A stretch of DNA of 64,000 nt from Ponticaulis koreensis DSM 19734 (GCF_000420665.1 NZ_ATVJ01000001.1:434001-498000), one strand, 5' to 3'. Positions 8,748 through 16,904 are shown, counted from the first letter of the stretch. The notes: a model not told the origin generated them from the sequence alone. A program made the numbers and translations.

Positions 8748-10460
8748 TTAAGTCGATCTGGCCTCTGGCACGAGATCTCGAACCATCTCTGCAATCTCTC
8801 GCCAGCCCTTATAAACGACAAGTTCACCGCAATCTGGAACAATCGTCAGATGCGTCGCCGGATGCACGTCCATAAACTCTTTGATACGCTCCGGGATCAT
8901 CTGATGGTCATTCTCTCCGACGATCAGGCGCACAGGTTTCTGGAACCGTGAAAACTCCGGAAAGCCATCATAATGGGCGAACTCAAACTCACGTATAAAA
9001 CTTTCCGGCCCCTGACTGATGCCGTGCGCGCAGGCATTACGAAGCAGCGCGCGATACACAGGGTGGTTCATGATCTGCTGGTCAGCTTTGGAGTGTCCGT
9101 AGGCCCGCGTAAGGTACCAGTCGAGCCCTTTCTCGTACATGATGCGCTGACCGGCCCGCGCAAGCATACGCGCAGCCCATGGCGCCTTCTCCACGAGATC
9201 CAGAAAGGTGTTGTGTATGAAAGGCAAATGCCTGCGCCGGGATTTGTCATACATGGGAAAGAAACCCCCGACGGAAATCAAACCGCCAACTTTCTCAGGA
9301 TACAGTGTTCCAAAACGCGCCACGCCCATACCGGTGAAAGTGTGCGCCACAAAGTACAGCTTTCCAACATTCAGGTGCGTATGCAGATCGTTGATTGCTT
9401 CAATAAAATCATCGATCACAGGCATGTCGTAGCGCGCTTCGCTATTGCCAAAGCCCGGACGTGAGAACGTGATCAGACGCACACCTATTTCCCGATAATA
9501 GCGGTCCGCCTCCTCGGACAGGGTAATGCCGACGGAGTGCCCGTGAAGCAGGATAACCGGTACGCCGTCTTTCGCGCCAAGCCAGGAATAAGCAAGCTTG
9601 CGCCCTGACGGCGTCTTGAAGACACGTTCGCGACCGTAAGGATCGCGCCATACAGGAATACTCGTCTCATCTTTTTTCGTCATTCGAACACAGATGAGCG
9701 AGAGAAGCCGAACGAGATCGACCTGTGAAGATGCCCGGGTTTTCTGGAATACAGATGCCAGCTGCAGACGAACCGTGCGGGCTGATGTGTTGCGCTCCTC
9801 GGCGATTGCCGTTGTATCACGCAACCGGAACAAAGCCTGGCAGACCTCAGCTTCGGCGTCCGTCAGACCAAACGCCTCGATAATTCCGTTTCTGACGGAC
9901 GGTGTCCATTCCGGATCCAGAACCCGAATAGCAATCGCATGAACATCACGACCGTTGCGAGGCTCAACGGGAAATATCTCGGCGATGCGTTCATCCATAT
10001 CGGCCGTGCAAATGCGTACCATACCATGCTGGAGATTGCCGCGATTTTTCAGGTTACGAAGCACGGTACGGAAGGTTTCTACCGAATCGGCAGCCAACCA
10101 ATCTTCACCGATCTTCTGGCCCTGATTGTGGCCAAACCGCGTGGTCCATTGCTCGTTCGTGCCCAGCACATACTGCTCTGCGGAAACGACGAGTGTTGCG
10201 AACGAACCATCAGCGAGCAAGCGATCTACCGGATCGTTTGCAAGCGCCGTGGGCACTTCGCTCGCAAGTTTGTCCGCTTTCTCAATGTGCTGGAATAACT
10301 GGTTAGCGAAGCCGCTAATTCCTGATGAGCTATTCTCGCCGCCAGCTTTATCGAGACGGTCCTGCCAGGCTGCAACGAGCCCGTCGAAAGCGTCCGCGTC
10401 GCTGATCACACGATAGCTTTGTGCTACGATTTCAAAGTCTTCCTCGCGAAGATCTTCCAT
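8748..10460 (-). CDS. Hybrid regulator: PAS-like region, LuxR-type HTH, degenerate alpha/beta-hydrolase domain
   Basis: A 570-residue fusion. Residues ~75-185 look like a PAS-type sensory region. Residues ~192-255 (GLTDAEAEVCQALFRLRDT, then TSARTVRLQLASVFQKTRA) form a LuxR-type HTH. Residues ~278-565 form an alpha/beta hydrolase. The nucleophile elbow reads A-H-T-F-T (Thr374 where Ser is expected), and the catalytic His position reads C-G-E (Glu546); an acid, Asp518, remains. The C-terminal domain is therefore probably a ligand sensor and not an enzyme. A 20-bp dyad overlaps its translation start, consistent with autoregulation. Target genes are unknown. Confidence 0.75.
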   Translation of the reverse strand: MEDLREEDFEIVAQSYRVISDADAFDGLVAAWQDRLDKAGGENSSSGISGFANQLFQHIEKADKLASEVPTALANDPVDRLLADGSFATLVVSAEQYVLGTNEQWTTRFGHNQGQKIGEDWLAADSVETFRTVLRNLKNRGNLQHGMVRICTADMDERIAEIFPVEPRNGRDVHAIAIRVLDPEWTPSVRNGIIEAFGLTDAEAEVCQALFRLRDTTAIAEERNTSARTVRLQLASVFQKTRASSQVDLVRLLSLICVRMTKKDETSIPVWRDPYGRERVFKTPSGRKLAYSWLGAKDGVPVILLHGHSVGITLSEEADRYYREIGVRLITFSRPGFGNSEARYDMPVIDDFIEAINDLHTHLNVGKLYFVAHTFTGMGVARFGTLYPEKVGGLISVGGFFPMYDKSRRRHLPFIHNTFLDLVEKAPWAARMLARAGQRIMYEKGLDWYLTRAYGHSKADQQIMNHPVYRALLRNACAHGISQGPESFIREFEFAHYDGFPEFSRFQKPVRLIVGENDHQMIPERIKEFMDVHPATHLTIVPDCGELVVYKGWREIAEMVRDLVPEARST

Positions 10461-10472
10461 GAAATGTCACCC

Positions 10473-10492
10473 CATATGTCACATGACATATG
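10473..10492. promoter_or_regulatory. 20-bp inverted repeat, candidate LuxR-type operator
   Basis: Perfect 9-bp arms CATATGTCA and TGACATATG flank a CA dinucleotide. The dyad ends 12 bp before the ATG of the LuxR/hydrolase hybrid, and 20 bp is a usual size for LuxR-family boxes. A TTGACA (minus strand, 10526-10521) just upstream could be the -35 element of that gene, so a bound protein would block initiation. Confidence 0.6.
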
Positions 10493-10494
10493 AC

Positions 10495-10640
10495 AAGCGC
10501 ATCGCGATGTAGTTTTCAACTGTCAAAAGCTGGTCCTGCGGGGGACGTGCCTAAAAAAACACTCTCGAAGCGCGACATTCGCTCTGTCCGCGCTCTCGCT
10601 CTGAAACGCGTTCCTATAAAAAGGGACGCGTTCTTTTTTT
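10495..10640 (+). ncRNA. Candidate small RNA with a strong 3' terminator
   Basis: Both flanking genes run on the minus strand, yet 10605-10640 is a textbook plus-strand intrinsic terminator. It has a 10-bp stem AACGCGTTCC/GGGACGCGTT (one T-G pair), an 8-nt loop and a run of seven T after one C. Something must be transcribed toward it on the plus strand, and the ~110 bp before it contain no ORF with a ribosome site. The 5' end and promoter are not visible, so the boundaries are approximate. Confidence 0.35.
10605..10640 (+). terminator. Plus-strand intrinsic terminator between tkt and the hybrid regulator
   Basis: Stem 10605-10614 pairs with 10623-10632; the loop is TATAAAAA; the T-tract is 10634-10640. 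The T-tract is only on the plus strand, opposite in direction to both neighbouring genes. Confidence 0.65.
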
Positions 10641-10662
10641 GGCCGGTCGTCCAGAAACGAAA

Positions 10663-10692
10663 AAGGCGCCCCGTCATGGAACGGAGCGCCTT
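10663..10692 (-). terminator. Intrinsic terminator of tkt
   Basis: AAGGCGC pairs with GCGCCTT, and an inner CCGT/ACGG continues the stem. On the minus strand it is followed by TTTTTCGTTT. It lies about 20 bp after the tkt stop. Confidence 0.75.
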
Positions 10693-10713
10693 CGAAATTC
10701 AGATAACTACGTA

Positions 10714-12693
10714 TCAGACCAGTGCTTTGGCCGAAGCCACAACGCCTTCGGCTGTGATGCCAAAATGCTTGAACAGGTCTTTGTAAGGCGCGCTCGCGCC
10801 AAACGAGTTCATGCCGACGAAGCCGCCTTTACGGCCGATCCACTGATCCCAGCCCGTGCGAACACCGGCTTCAACTGCGAGCTTAGGCAGGTCACCGCCC
10901 AGAACGTCGTCAATGTAAGCCTCGTCCTGCTCGGCGAAGATTTCCCAGCAAGGCAGAGACACAACGCGTGCTGCGATGCCCTCAGCTTTCAGGCTCTCCT
11001 GAGCAGCGAGTGCAATCTCGACTTCAGAGCCTGTCGCAACGATTACAAGCTGCGCATCGCCTTCGGCTTCTGAAAGGACATAACCACCTTTGGCAGACTT
11101 GTTCTCTGACACGTCGCCGGAACGTGCCGGAGCGAGGCCCTGACGGGTCAGAACCATCATGCTCGGGCCGTCTGTGCGTGCGAGCGCCAATTCCCAGCAT
11201 TCAGCCGTCTCAACGCCGTCAGCAGGGCGGAAGACGTTGATGTTCGGCATAGCGCGGAAGCTTGCGAGATGCTCAACCGGCTGGTGGGTCGGACCATCTT
11301 CGCCAAGACCGATTGAGTCGTGTGTCATCACGTGGATGACAGGCGTGCCCATCAGAGCGCCAAGACGGATCGCAGCGCGGGAATAGTCAGAGAAGACGAA
11401 GAATGTGCCGGAGTAAGGAATTACACCGCCATGCAGCGACATACCATTCATCGCAGACGCCATGCCGTGCTCGCGCACACCATAGTGGATGTAGCGACCA
11501 GCATAATCGCCGGATGTCAGAGGACCGGTCGAGCTTGTCTTGGTGTTGTTGGAACCTGTGAGGTCAGCAGACCCGCCAATCATGGTTGGCAGAACCTTGG
11601 TAGCGGCTTCCAGCGCAGCGCCAGACCACTGACGTGTCGCCTTCTTTTCCTGACCGTCAGACACAGCCTGTTTGTGCGCCTTCATGACGTCAGCGAGTTC
11701 TGCAGGGATCACACGATCCATAGCTGCAGTGAACTCAGCCTGTTTGTCAGATGCAGCCAGACGACCTTCCCATTCTCTACGTGTCGCTGCGCCGCGAGCG
11801 CCTGCTTCACGCCATGTTGAGAGGACATCTTCCGGCACAACGAATGGTGCGTGGTCCCAGCCGATATTCTTGCGAATGCCTTCGATTTCGGACGCACCGT
11901 AAGGCCCGCCATGGGCTTTGCCTGTGCCTTCGATTGTCGGCGCGCCGTACCCAATGCGTGTTTTGCAGGCGATCATGACCGGGCGGTCAGATGATTTCGC
12001 CCACTCAAGTGCCTGATCAATCGCGGTCGGGTCGTGACCGTCAATCGCCGCAACAGCCCAGCCCGCAGCTTCAAAGCGTTTGATCTGGTCTGTTTCGTCG
12101 GCCACGTCGAGCGTGCCATCGATCGTAACGTTGTTATCGTCCCAGAGCACGATCAGCTTGTTGAGCTTCATATGGCCCGCAAGCGTAATCGCTTCCTGGC
12201 TAACACCTTCCATGAGGCAGCCATCGCCAGCGATCACCCATGTATTGTGGTCGACAACGTCATCACCGAATTTCGCATTCAGGTGACGCTCGGCGATCGC
12301 CATACCGACAGCCGTTGCGATACCCTGACCGAGTGGGCCGGTTGTTGTCTCTACGCCTTCGGTCACGAAGTTTTCCGGGTGGCCCGGAGTAGCCGCGCCA
12401 AGCTGGCGGAAGTTTTCAATATCGCTCAGAGAAACGCTCTCATATCCTGTCAGATACAGGAGAGAGTAGATGAGCATGGAGCCGTGGCCCGCTGACAGGA
12501 CGAACCGGTCGCGGTCAGCCCATTTAGGCGCCTTCGGATCATACTTCAGATGTTTGGTGTACAGAATGGTTGCGACGTCCGCCATGCCGAGCGGCATGCC
12601 GACGTGACCACTTGCAGCCTTCTCGACAGCGTCCATAGAAAGTGCACGGATCGCATTAGCCATATCCTGATGGGAAGCGGGGGAAGAGGACAT
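10714..12693 (-). CDS. tkt: Transketolase
   Basis: Thiamine-diphosphate enzyme moving two-carbon units between sugar phosphates in the pentose phosphate pathway (and the Calvin cycle where present). The 659-residue length is normal. Visible motifs: ALSMDAVEKAASGHVGMPLG near residue 18, PGHPE near 105, the cofactor motif VIAGDGCLMEGVSQEA ending in WDDNN, TKTSSTGPLTSG, the pyrimidine domain FFVFSDYSRAAIRLGAL, and DSIGLGEDGPTHQP. The chosen ATG at 12693 has AAAGGA eight nt upstream; an in-frame extension of 11 codons has none. It stands apart from gap, with its own terminator. Confidence 0.95.
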   Translation of the reverse strand: MSSSPASHQDMANAIRALSMDAVEKAASGHVGMPLGMADVATILYTKHLKYDPKAPKWADRDRFVLSAGHGSMLIYSLLYLTGYESVSLSDIENFRQLGAATPGHPENFVTEGVETTTGPLGQGIATAVGMAIAERHLNAKFGDDVVDHNTWVIAGDGCLMEGVSQEAITLAGHMKLNKLIVLWDDNNVTIDGTLDVADETDQIKRFEAAGWAVAAIDGHDPTAIDQALEWAKSSDRPVMIACKTRIGYGAPTIEGTGKAHGGPYGASEIEGIRKNIGWDHAPFVVPEDVLSTWREAGARGAATRREWEGRLAASDKQAEFTAAMDRVIPAELADVMKAHKQAVSDGQEKKATRQWSGAALEAATKVLPTMIGGSADLTGSNNTKTSSTGPLTSGDYAGRYIHYGVREHGMASAMNGMSLHGGVIPYSGTFFVFSDYSRAAIRLGALMGTPVIHVMTHDSIGLGEDGPTHQPVEHLASFRAMPNINVFRPADGVETAECWELALARTDGPSMMVLTRQGLAPARSGDVSENKSAKGGYVLSEAEGDAQLVIVATGSEVEIALAAQESLKAEGIAARVVSLPCWEIFAEQDEAYIDDVLGGDLPKLAVEAGVRTGWDQWIGRKGGFVGMNSFGASAPYKDLFKHFGITAEGVVASAKALV

Positions 12694-12830
12694 GTCATTA
12701 TTCCTTTGAGCAGCGTTACCGCGCACAAACTGAGTCTGGCCCGTTACGTCAAGGCTTGATATTTGCTCTGAACTGCATTTTTGGGAATAATGCCTGTGAT
12801 TCTTGAAGTTAATTTCGGCGGCAAAAGGCC

Positions 12831-13109
12831 ATGACCCAGTTAAAAGACGCCGTTTCAGACCTCGAGGCTGCCCTACGCCGCCTCGAAAATAGTGTTGAGT
12901 CCCTGACTGACAGACACGCTCCCGGGCGCATCATGCAGGCTGAAGCCGAAGCGCTGCGCCGCGACCGTGCAAAACTGGCAGAAGACCTTGATGCCTCACG
13001 CGCAAGAGAACGCGAACTTGAAGCGCTGGCTGACGAAGCCTCCAAAGCGCTCGGCGTTGCGATTGCAGAAGTCAAAGCGGCCATGCAGGCCCAGCCACAG
13101 AACACTTAA
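12831..13109 (+). CDS. DUF4164-type coiled-coil protein
   Basis: A 92-residue, strongly charged, almost wholly alpha-helical protein (LKDAVSDLEAALRRLENSVESL, then LRRDRAKLAEDLDASRARERELEAL), as in the DUF4164 family that lies next to zapA in many alphaproteobacteria. The function is unknown; a cell-division scaffold role is inferred only from the neighbour. An AAAGG site precedes the ATG. It ends 19 bp before zapA and transcribes divergently from tkt. Confidence 0.75.
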   Translation: MTQLKDAVSDLEAALRRLENSVESLTDRHAPGRIMQAEAEALRRDRAKLAEDLDASRARERELEALADEASKALGVAIAEVKAAMQAQPQNT

Positions 13110-13128
13110 GCAGGATTGCTGAACGCTC

Positions 13129-13458
13129 ATGTCCAAAGCTGATATCGTCATTCGCGGCAAAACCTACTCCATCGCATGTGCGGAGGGTCAGGAACCGCGT
13201 CTCATCGCGCTCGGCGAAAAGCTGAACGAACGTCTGGAAGCGCTAGTCTCTGCTATTGGCGATGTCGGCGATACCCGCCTGCTCGTTGCTGCTGGGCTTT
13301 CGCTCATCGACGAACTTGAGAGCGGCGAAGGAAGTGATTCCGAGTTTGCCGATCTCGACAATCGTATCACGCTGGTCGAGCGCACCGCTGCGGCGGCACT
13401 TTCAGAGGCTGCCGCACGCATCAACCAGATTGCGGACCGCGTCGATCAGGCAGGCTAA
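13129..13458 (+). CDS. zapA: Cell division protein ZapA
   Basis: ZapA binds and bundles FtsZ filaments at the division septum. The N-terminal beta segment ADIVIRGKTYSIACAEGQEPRL and the following helix LIALGEKLNERLEAL match the family, with a C-terminal coiled coil (LIDELESGEG onward, EAAARINQIADRVD). Length 109 residues is typical. In related genomes zapA is usually followed directly by 6S RNA and fau; here those lie more than 10 kb downstream. Confidence 0.88.
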   Translation: MSKADIVIRGKTYSIACAEGQEPRLIALGEKLNERLEALVSAIGDVGDTRLLVAAGLSLIDELESGEGSDSEFADLDNRITLVERTAAAALSEAAARINQIADRVDQAG

Positions 13459-13494
13459 GATAACTGTGCGTTCCGGAATTTTTCCAAACACGCC

Positions 13495-13519
13495 GGAATA
13501 AAACATCAGCTACCACGTC
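13495..13519 (+). promoter_or_regulatory. Putative ECF-sigma promoter for the secreted Ala-rich protein gene
   Basis: GGAATAA (13495-13501), 14 nt, then CGTCA (13516-13520). The 12 fixed bases and spacing are identical to the element upstream of the ECF sigma gene at 16872. It ends 35 nt before the ATG at 13555. Confidence 0.6.
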
Positions 13520-13554
13520 ACTCCAGCATCAACACGATGACGAAGGAGTGTGTG

Positions 13555-14367
13555 ATGCTTAAGACAGTTTCCATTTCGACACTGACACTCGCAGCAGTGC
13601 TTGGCTTTCAAGCTCAGGCGCAATCTGTATCCGTAGATGTTTCTGCGAGCGGTGCCGGTTCAGCAACAGCAACCAATAACGCCGTCACAACAACGGTCAC
13701 CGCCGAAGGGAATGCCGACGCACAAGCGTCCGTGTCGCCAGAAGGTGTAGAACGCTCAGCCGAAGCCGAAGGTGACGCAGACACAGACACGTCGGTTTCG
13801 CCAGGCATGACCGATGAAGCAAGCATCGCTGCAGAAGGGGCAGCCGAACGCACAGTAACGCTTGCAGGTGAAACCTCGGGCCGGGTCCTCGGCGAAAGCA
13901 CTAGCTTCGTTGTAACGGCAGAACGCCAGAGCGAAGCCGCGATCAATGGCGCAATCGAAGACGGCGAAGCAACCGTTGAAGGCGCTGCCGAAACGACGCG
14001 CATGGTTTCAGCGCAGGCTGAAGGCGCGCTGAACGGCACGCTCGAAGCGACGAGCTCACGCGCAGCCGCCGGTTCTGCGACAATCACGGGTCTGGCCGAC
14101 GACTCTGTGCCGGATCTTAGCGGTGCGGGCGATCTGCCGGTCGCAACTGAAATCGCTGGCGAGATTTCCGGTGACGTCGCTTCAAACCTGTCCGCCACAA
14201 TCAATGATGCCGTCAGCGCAGACATTGCAGGCGACCTTGCGGGCACTGTGAATGCTGAAATTGCCGGCGAGATCGGGGCAACCATTCGCGAAGCTCTCGC
14301 GACAGATATCGGCTCTGATATCCGCGAGAACGTTGTGAACGACATCAGAAACAACCTGCCGCTCTAA
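13555..14367 (+). CDS. Secreted Ala/Glu/Thr-rich protein of unknown function
   Basis: From the ATG at 13555 (GGAG six nt upstream) the 270-residue protein has a clean signal peptide cleaved after QAQAQ. The mature chain is acidic and dominated by Ala, Glu, Ser, Thr and Gly. It has short near-repeats in its C-terminal third: EIAGEISGDV, DIAGDLAGTV, EIAGEIGATI, then DIGSDIRENV. I recognise no family. It is preceded by a putative ECF-type promoter and followed after 74 bp by an outer-membrane barrel gene on the same strand, with a GC-rich hairpin between. A structural or surface-associated role is inference. Confidence 0.7.
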   Translation: MLKTVSISTLTLAAVLGFQAQAQSVSVDVSASGAGSATATNNAVTTTVTAEGNADAQASVSPEGVERSAEAEGDADTDTSVSPGMTDEASIAAEGAAERTVTLAGETSGRVLGESTSFVVTAERQSEAAINGAIEDGEATVEGAAETTRMVSAQAEGALNGTLEATSSRAAAGSATITGLADDSVPDLSGAGDLPVATEIAGEISGDVASNLSATINDAVSADIAGDLAGTVNAEIAGEIGATIREALATDIGSDIRENVVNDIRNNLPL

Positions 14368-14384
14368 CCCCCGAGAGCAGCAGT

Positions 14385-14408
14385 GGCCGGCGCTCCCCCG
14401 CGCCGGCC
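14385..14408 (+). terminator. GC-rich hairpin, attenuator or weak terminator
   Basis: A perfect 9-bp stem GGCCGGCGC/GCGCCGGCC with loop TCCCCC is followed by only TTTCCCC. It sits between two co-directional genes, so it may reduce read-through into the barrel gene or stabilise the upstream mRNA. Confidence 0.5.
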
Positions 14409-14441
14409 TTTCCCCTGACAGATTATACCGGAGTAGACTTC

Positions 14442-15362
14442 ATGAAACGTCCGATCCCATATCGGCGCATAGGCGCACTTTGCCTTTTGACCGCCCTCGC
14501 CCAACCGGCCATCGCGCAAGACGATCCGGTCACGTTTTCTGGTTCTGTAAGCGCAGGCATTGGCTCTGATTCCAATGTCGGCATTCCGGAGCTTGACCAG
14601 ACAACAGGTGAAGGTGACCTCTCCTATCTGTTCAGCCTGGAAGGTAATGTTGAAGCAGATGCAAGCGAGCGCCTGACACTGCGCGCAGGCTATGAACTCG
14701 CCCATACCAGCTATCAGGACTTCTATCAGTTTTCCCTGCAGACACACCGGGGTTCGCTGGAAGCTGTCTATGATTTTGATGTCGTGGAAGTCGGCGTTCT
14801 CTACAACTATGTCCATGCACGCCTCGATAGCGAAGGCTATCTGAACTATCAGCAGATTTCGCCGTACGTGACGCATCTGGCCGGTGACCGTGTTTTCCTG
14901 CGCGGCGCTCTGGAATTCACAGACAAGGATTTCCAGACTGACGATGCCCGCGACGCCGAAGGACAGGGCCTGCGCGGCGACGTTTATTACTTCATCGATG
15001 GCGCATCGCAGTATGTCTCCCTCACCGGGCGCGTCCGCGAAGAAGACGCAAATTCAGATCTGTTTGACTTCACCGGCATGAGCGTTGATGCGCGCTATAA
15101 TCAGGACTTTACGGTTCTGGACCGATCTGCGGAGCTTCGCATTGGTGGAGGCTATGAAAGCCGGGAGTATGACGGCGTGGATCCGCTGATCAGTGACGCC
15201 CGCAGTGACGACATCCTATCTGCGCAAACGGGTCTGGAGTTTGAACTCGCCGGCCCGCTCGCGCTCGACGTCGACTACAGCTATCGCGACCGCCAATCGA
15301 ACCTGCCAAGTGCCGATTACGATGAGCACGTTGCCGAGCTAAGACTTCGAGCTAGCTTTTAG
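14442..15362 (+). CDS. Outer-membrane beta-barrel protein
   Basis: A signal peptide (cleavage after AIAQ, near residue 26) leads into a 280-residue chain of alternating hydrophobic strands with aromatic girdles (SGSVSAGIGSDSNVG, LTLRAGYELAHTSYQDFYQF, VEVGVLYNYVHARL, LRIGGGYESREYDG). The final residue is Phe in LRLRASF, the BAM-recognition signature. I cannot name a transported substrate; a surface-exposed porin-like or DUF560-like barrel is possible. It is probably co-transcribed with the secreted Ala-rich protein. The S8 protease on the other strand ends one bp away (convergent). Confidence 0.8.
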   Translation: MKRPIPYRRIGALCLLTALAQPAIAQDDPVTFSGSVSAGIGSDSNVGIPELDQTTGEGDLSYLFSLEGNVEADASERLTLRAGYELAHTSYQDFYQFSLQTHRGSLEAVYDFDVVEVGVLYNYVHARLDSEGYLNYQQISPYVTHLAGDRVFLRGALEFTDKDFQTDDARDAEGQGLRGDVYYFIDGASQYVSLTGRVREEDANSDLFDFTGMSVDARYNQDFTVLDRSAELRIGGGYESREYDGVDPLISDARSDDILSAQTGLEFELAGPLALDVDYSYRDRQSNLPSADYDEHVAELRLRASF

Positions 15363-15363
15363 G

Positions 15364-16827
15364 TCAGTCTTCCTTCCTTGGGGCTATCATCAGCACCCCA
15401 TAGCCGATGGCCTCATCCTTAGCCTGATCCTGCGTCCAGCCTACGGCGCGGATCAGGCGATTTTCTGCCTCATCGACTGCGGAAAACTCAGCATCCTCAA
15501 CCCATCCTGCCAGAAATGCAGAGACAATTGGAGCCGCAAGCGATGTTCCCGAGTCCCGCTGCTCGCCGCCATCAGGCGCGGCGACCAGGACATTGACCCC
15601 TTCTGCAGCAATATCGACATAAGGTCCGCGATTGGCCCAGCGATAAGGAACGCCATTTGCGTTCACTGCTGTGACACCGATAACGCCCTCATAGGCTGCC
15701 GGATAAAGCGGGCCAGATGCCGGGCCTTCATTTCCAACTGCGGCCACCACGACGATGCCACGCGCCTGTGCGCTCTGAATCATACTTTCCAGCGCCGCAT
15801 TTGGCGGCCCCGTCAGGCTGAAATTGATGAGATCAACGCCTTCCATAATCATCCAGTCGATTGCTTCGATCAGGCTTGCCGTTGTGGCGCCTGTCGTGCC
15901 GTCGCTATCCAGAAAAAATACCGAAGCCCCTAAGAGCTCCGGCGATCTTTGCACGGTCGCATGACGAGACAAAACTGAGGCAACGGACGTACCATGCCCC
16001 GTCGGGCGAAGCGCGCCATGACTGACAAAGTCTGCCTCGGTCAATTCCAGAGTCTGAAGCAGAGGATGCCCCTCTTCAATATCGGTATCGACCATGCCGA
16101 TGCGCAGGCCTCCAACCGCACCTTCGAATGTCATGGGTGCTGCGCCGGGGCGCACATCCTCGGATATATCAGCCTGTGGCTCATCCAGAGCTGCACGGCG
16201 GAAGACATGGTTGCGCTCCACAATCTGACCATCAAGTGCGGAAAGTTCTGCTTCTATCTGGTGGCGCGTCGTCGGATCATCAGGAAACTGCACGACAAGC
16301 AGCGTTTGAGACACCGACCCAAGATCGGTCTCCTCGAGAATATCCAAAGACAGGGCAGCAAGCTCATCGACCGCGCTTGTCGGCACCATCACGATCCACT
16401 CATTGCGCATGACCGGCCAGCCATCGAAACGGTCAATCTCGATGGCACGTCTCGGGCGCACCTGACTGACGGTTTCGCGAACGCCGGAGACGACGCCTCC
16501 TGTCAGCTCGCGCGTGGCGTCCAGCGTATTGCCGATGCGATCAGAACTCAGCACACGGTCGGTCAGCACCTCACCCAACTCGCCATCGACGACCCGCTCT
16601 GGAAGATCGTCCAGCACGTTATCGAGATTCTGAAGACGGTCTTCTATCGGGCGCTGGATCTGGTCGGACAGCCTGTCTTCCACCCGGTCGGTCACGCCAG
16701 GCAGAAGCTGGGCATGAGCAGCGGGAATGGCGGTCAGACAGGTACAGGCGGCGAGCCCGAAACCGATGCGTCTGGCTCCCGCAAAAAGAGATATCACTGG
16801 CACACGGCGCTCCATCATCTTAGTCAC
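15364..16827 (-). CDS. Exported subtilisin-like (S8) serine protease
   Basis: A signal peptide ends AAHAQ (residue 40). About 180 residues of helical, charged propeptide-like sequence follow. The S8 core has the catalytic triad Asp247 (GMVDTDIEEGHP), His278 (GHGTSVAS) and Ser429 (SGTSLAAP), plus the oxyanion Asn366 (AVGNEGP). The usual D-T-G after the Asp is D-T-D here. It should act in the periplasm or outside the cell. The start is uncertain: GTG 16827 or ATG 16818; no ribosome site is seen. GTG 16827 lies 10 nt after a possible CGTC -10 element, which would fit a leaderless message. It is divergent from the ECF sigma operon. Confidence 0.85.
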   Translation of the reverse strand: MTKMMERRVPVISLFAGARRIGFGLAACTCLTAIPAAHAQLLPGVTDRVEDRLSDQIQRPIEDRLQNLDNVLDDLPERVVDGELGEVLTDRVLSSDRIGNTLDATRELTGGVVSGVRETVSQVRPRRAIEIDRFDGWPVMRNEWIVMVPTSAVDELAALSLDILEETDLGSVSQTLLVVQFPDDPTTRHQIEAELSALDGQIVERNHVFRRAALDEPQADISEDVRPGAAPMTFEGAVGGLRIGMVDTDIEEGHPLLQTLELTEADFVSHGALRPTGHGTSVASVLSRHATVQRSPELLGASVFFLDSDGTTGATTASLIEAIDWMIMEGVDLINFSLTGPPNAALESMIQSAQARGIVVVAAVGNEGPASGPLYPAAYEGVIGVTAVNANGVPYRWANRGPYVDIAAEGVNVLVAAPDGGEQRDSGTSLAAPIVSAFLAGWVEDAEFSAVDEAENRLIRAVGWTQDQAKDEAIGYGVLMIAPRKED

Positions 16828-16835
16828 ATGACATA
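16823..16835. promoter_or_regulatory. Second copy of the GTCACATGACATA core
   Basis: This 13-mer equals the core of the dyad at 10478-10490 in front of the LuxR/hydrolase gene. Here it covers the start of the S8 protease. The right arm TGACATA is fully kept; the left arm is only partly conserved. Confidence 0.3.
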
Positions 16836-16837
16836 GA

Positions 16838-16862
16838 GACGGGACAGAACCAAAAAAATTTC
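16838..16862 (-). promoter_or_regulatory. Weak ECF-type promoter facing the S8 protease
   Basis: On the minus strand GAAAT (one mismatch from GGAAT) lies 16 nt before CGTC, the same spacing as the sigma gene promoter. CGTC ends 10 nt before the GTG start of the protease. Confidence 0.3.
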
Positions 16863-16871
16863 ACAGTGGCG

Positions 16872-16896
16872 GGAATAAGAACACATACGGTCCGTC
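16872..16896 (+). promoter_or_regulatory. Putative autoregulatory ECF-sigma promoter
   Basis: GGAATAA (16872-16878), 14 nt, then CGTCA (16893-16897), the layout of GGAA(C/T)-N16-CGTC promoters of ECF sigma factors. It ends 8 nt before the sigma factor ATG, which implies a leaderless transcript. Confidence 0.65.
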
Positions 16897-16904
16897 AGTG
16901 CAGC

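Noticed and set aside
13459-13501. TTCCGG...CCGGAA near the zapA end as a terminator.
   Set aside because: The stem is only 6 bp with a 16-nt loop and no T-tract; it overlaps the putative ECF promoter at 13495.
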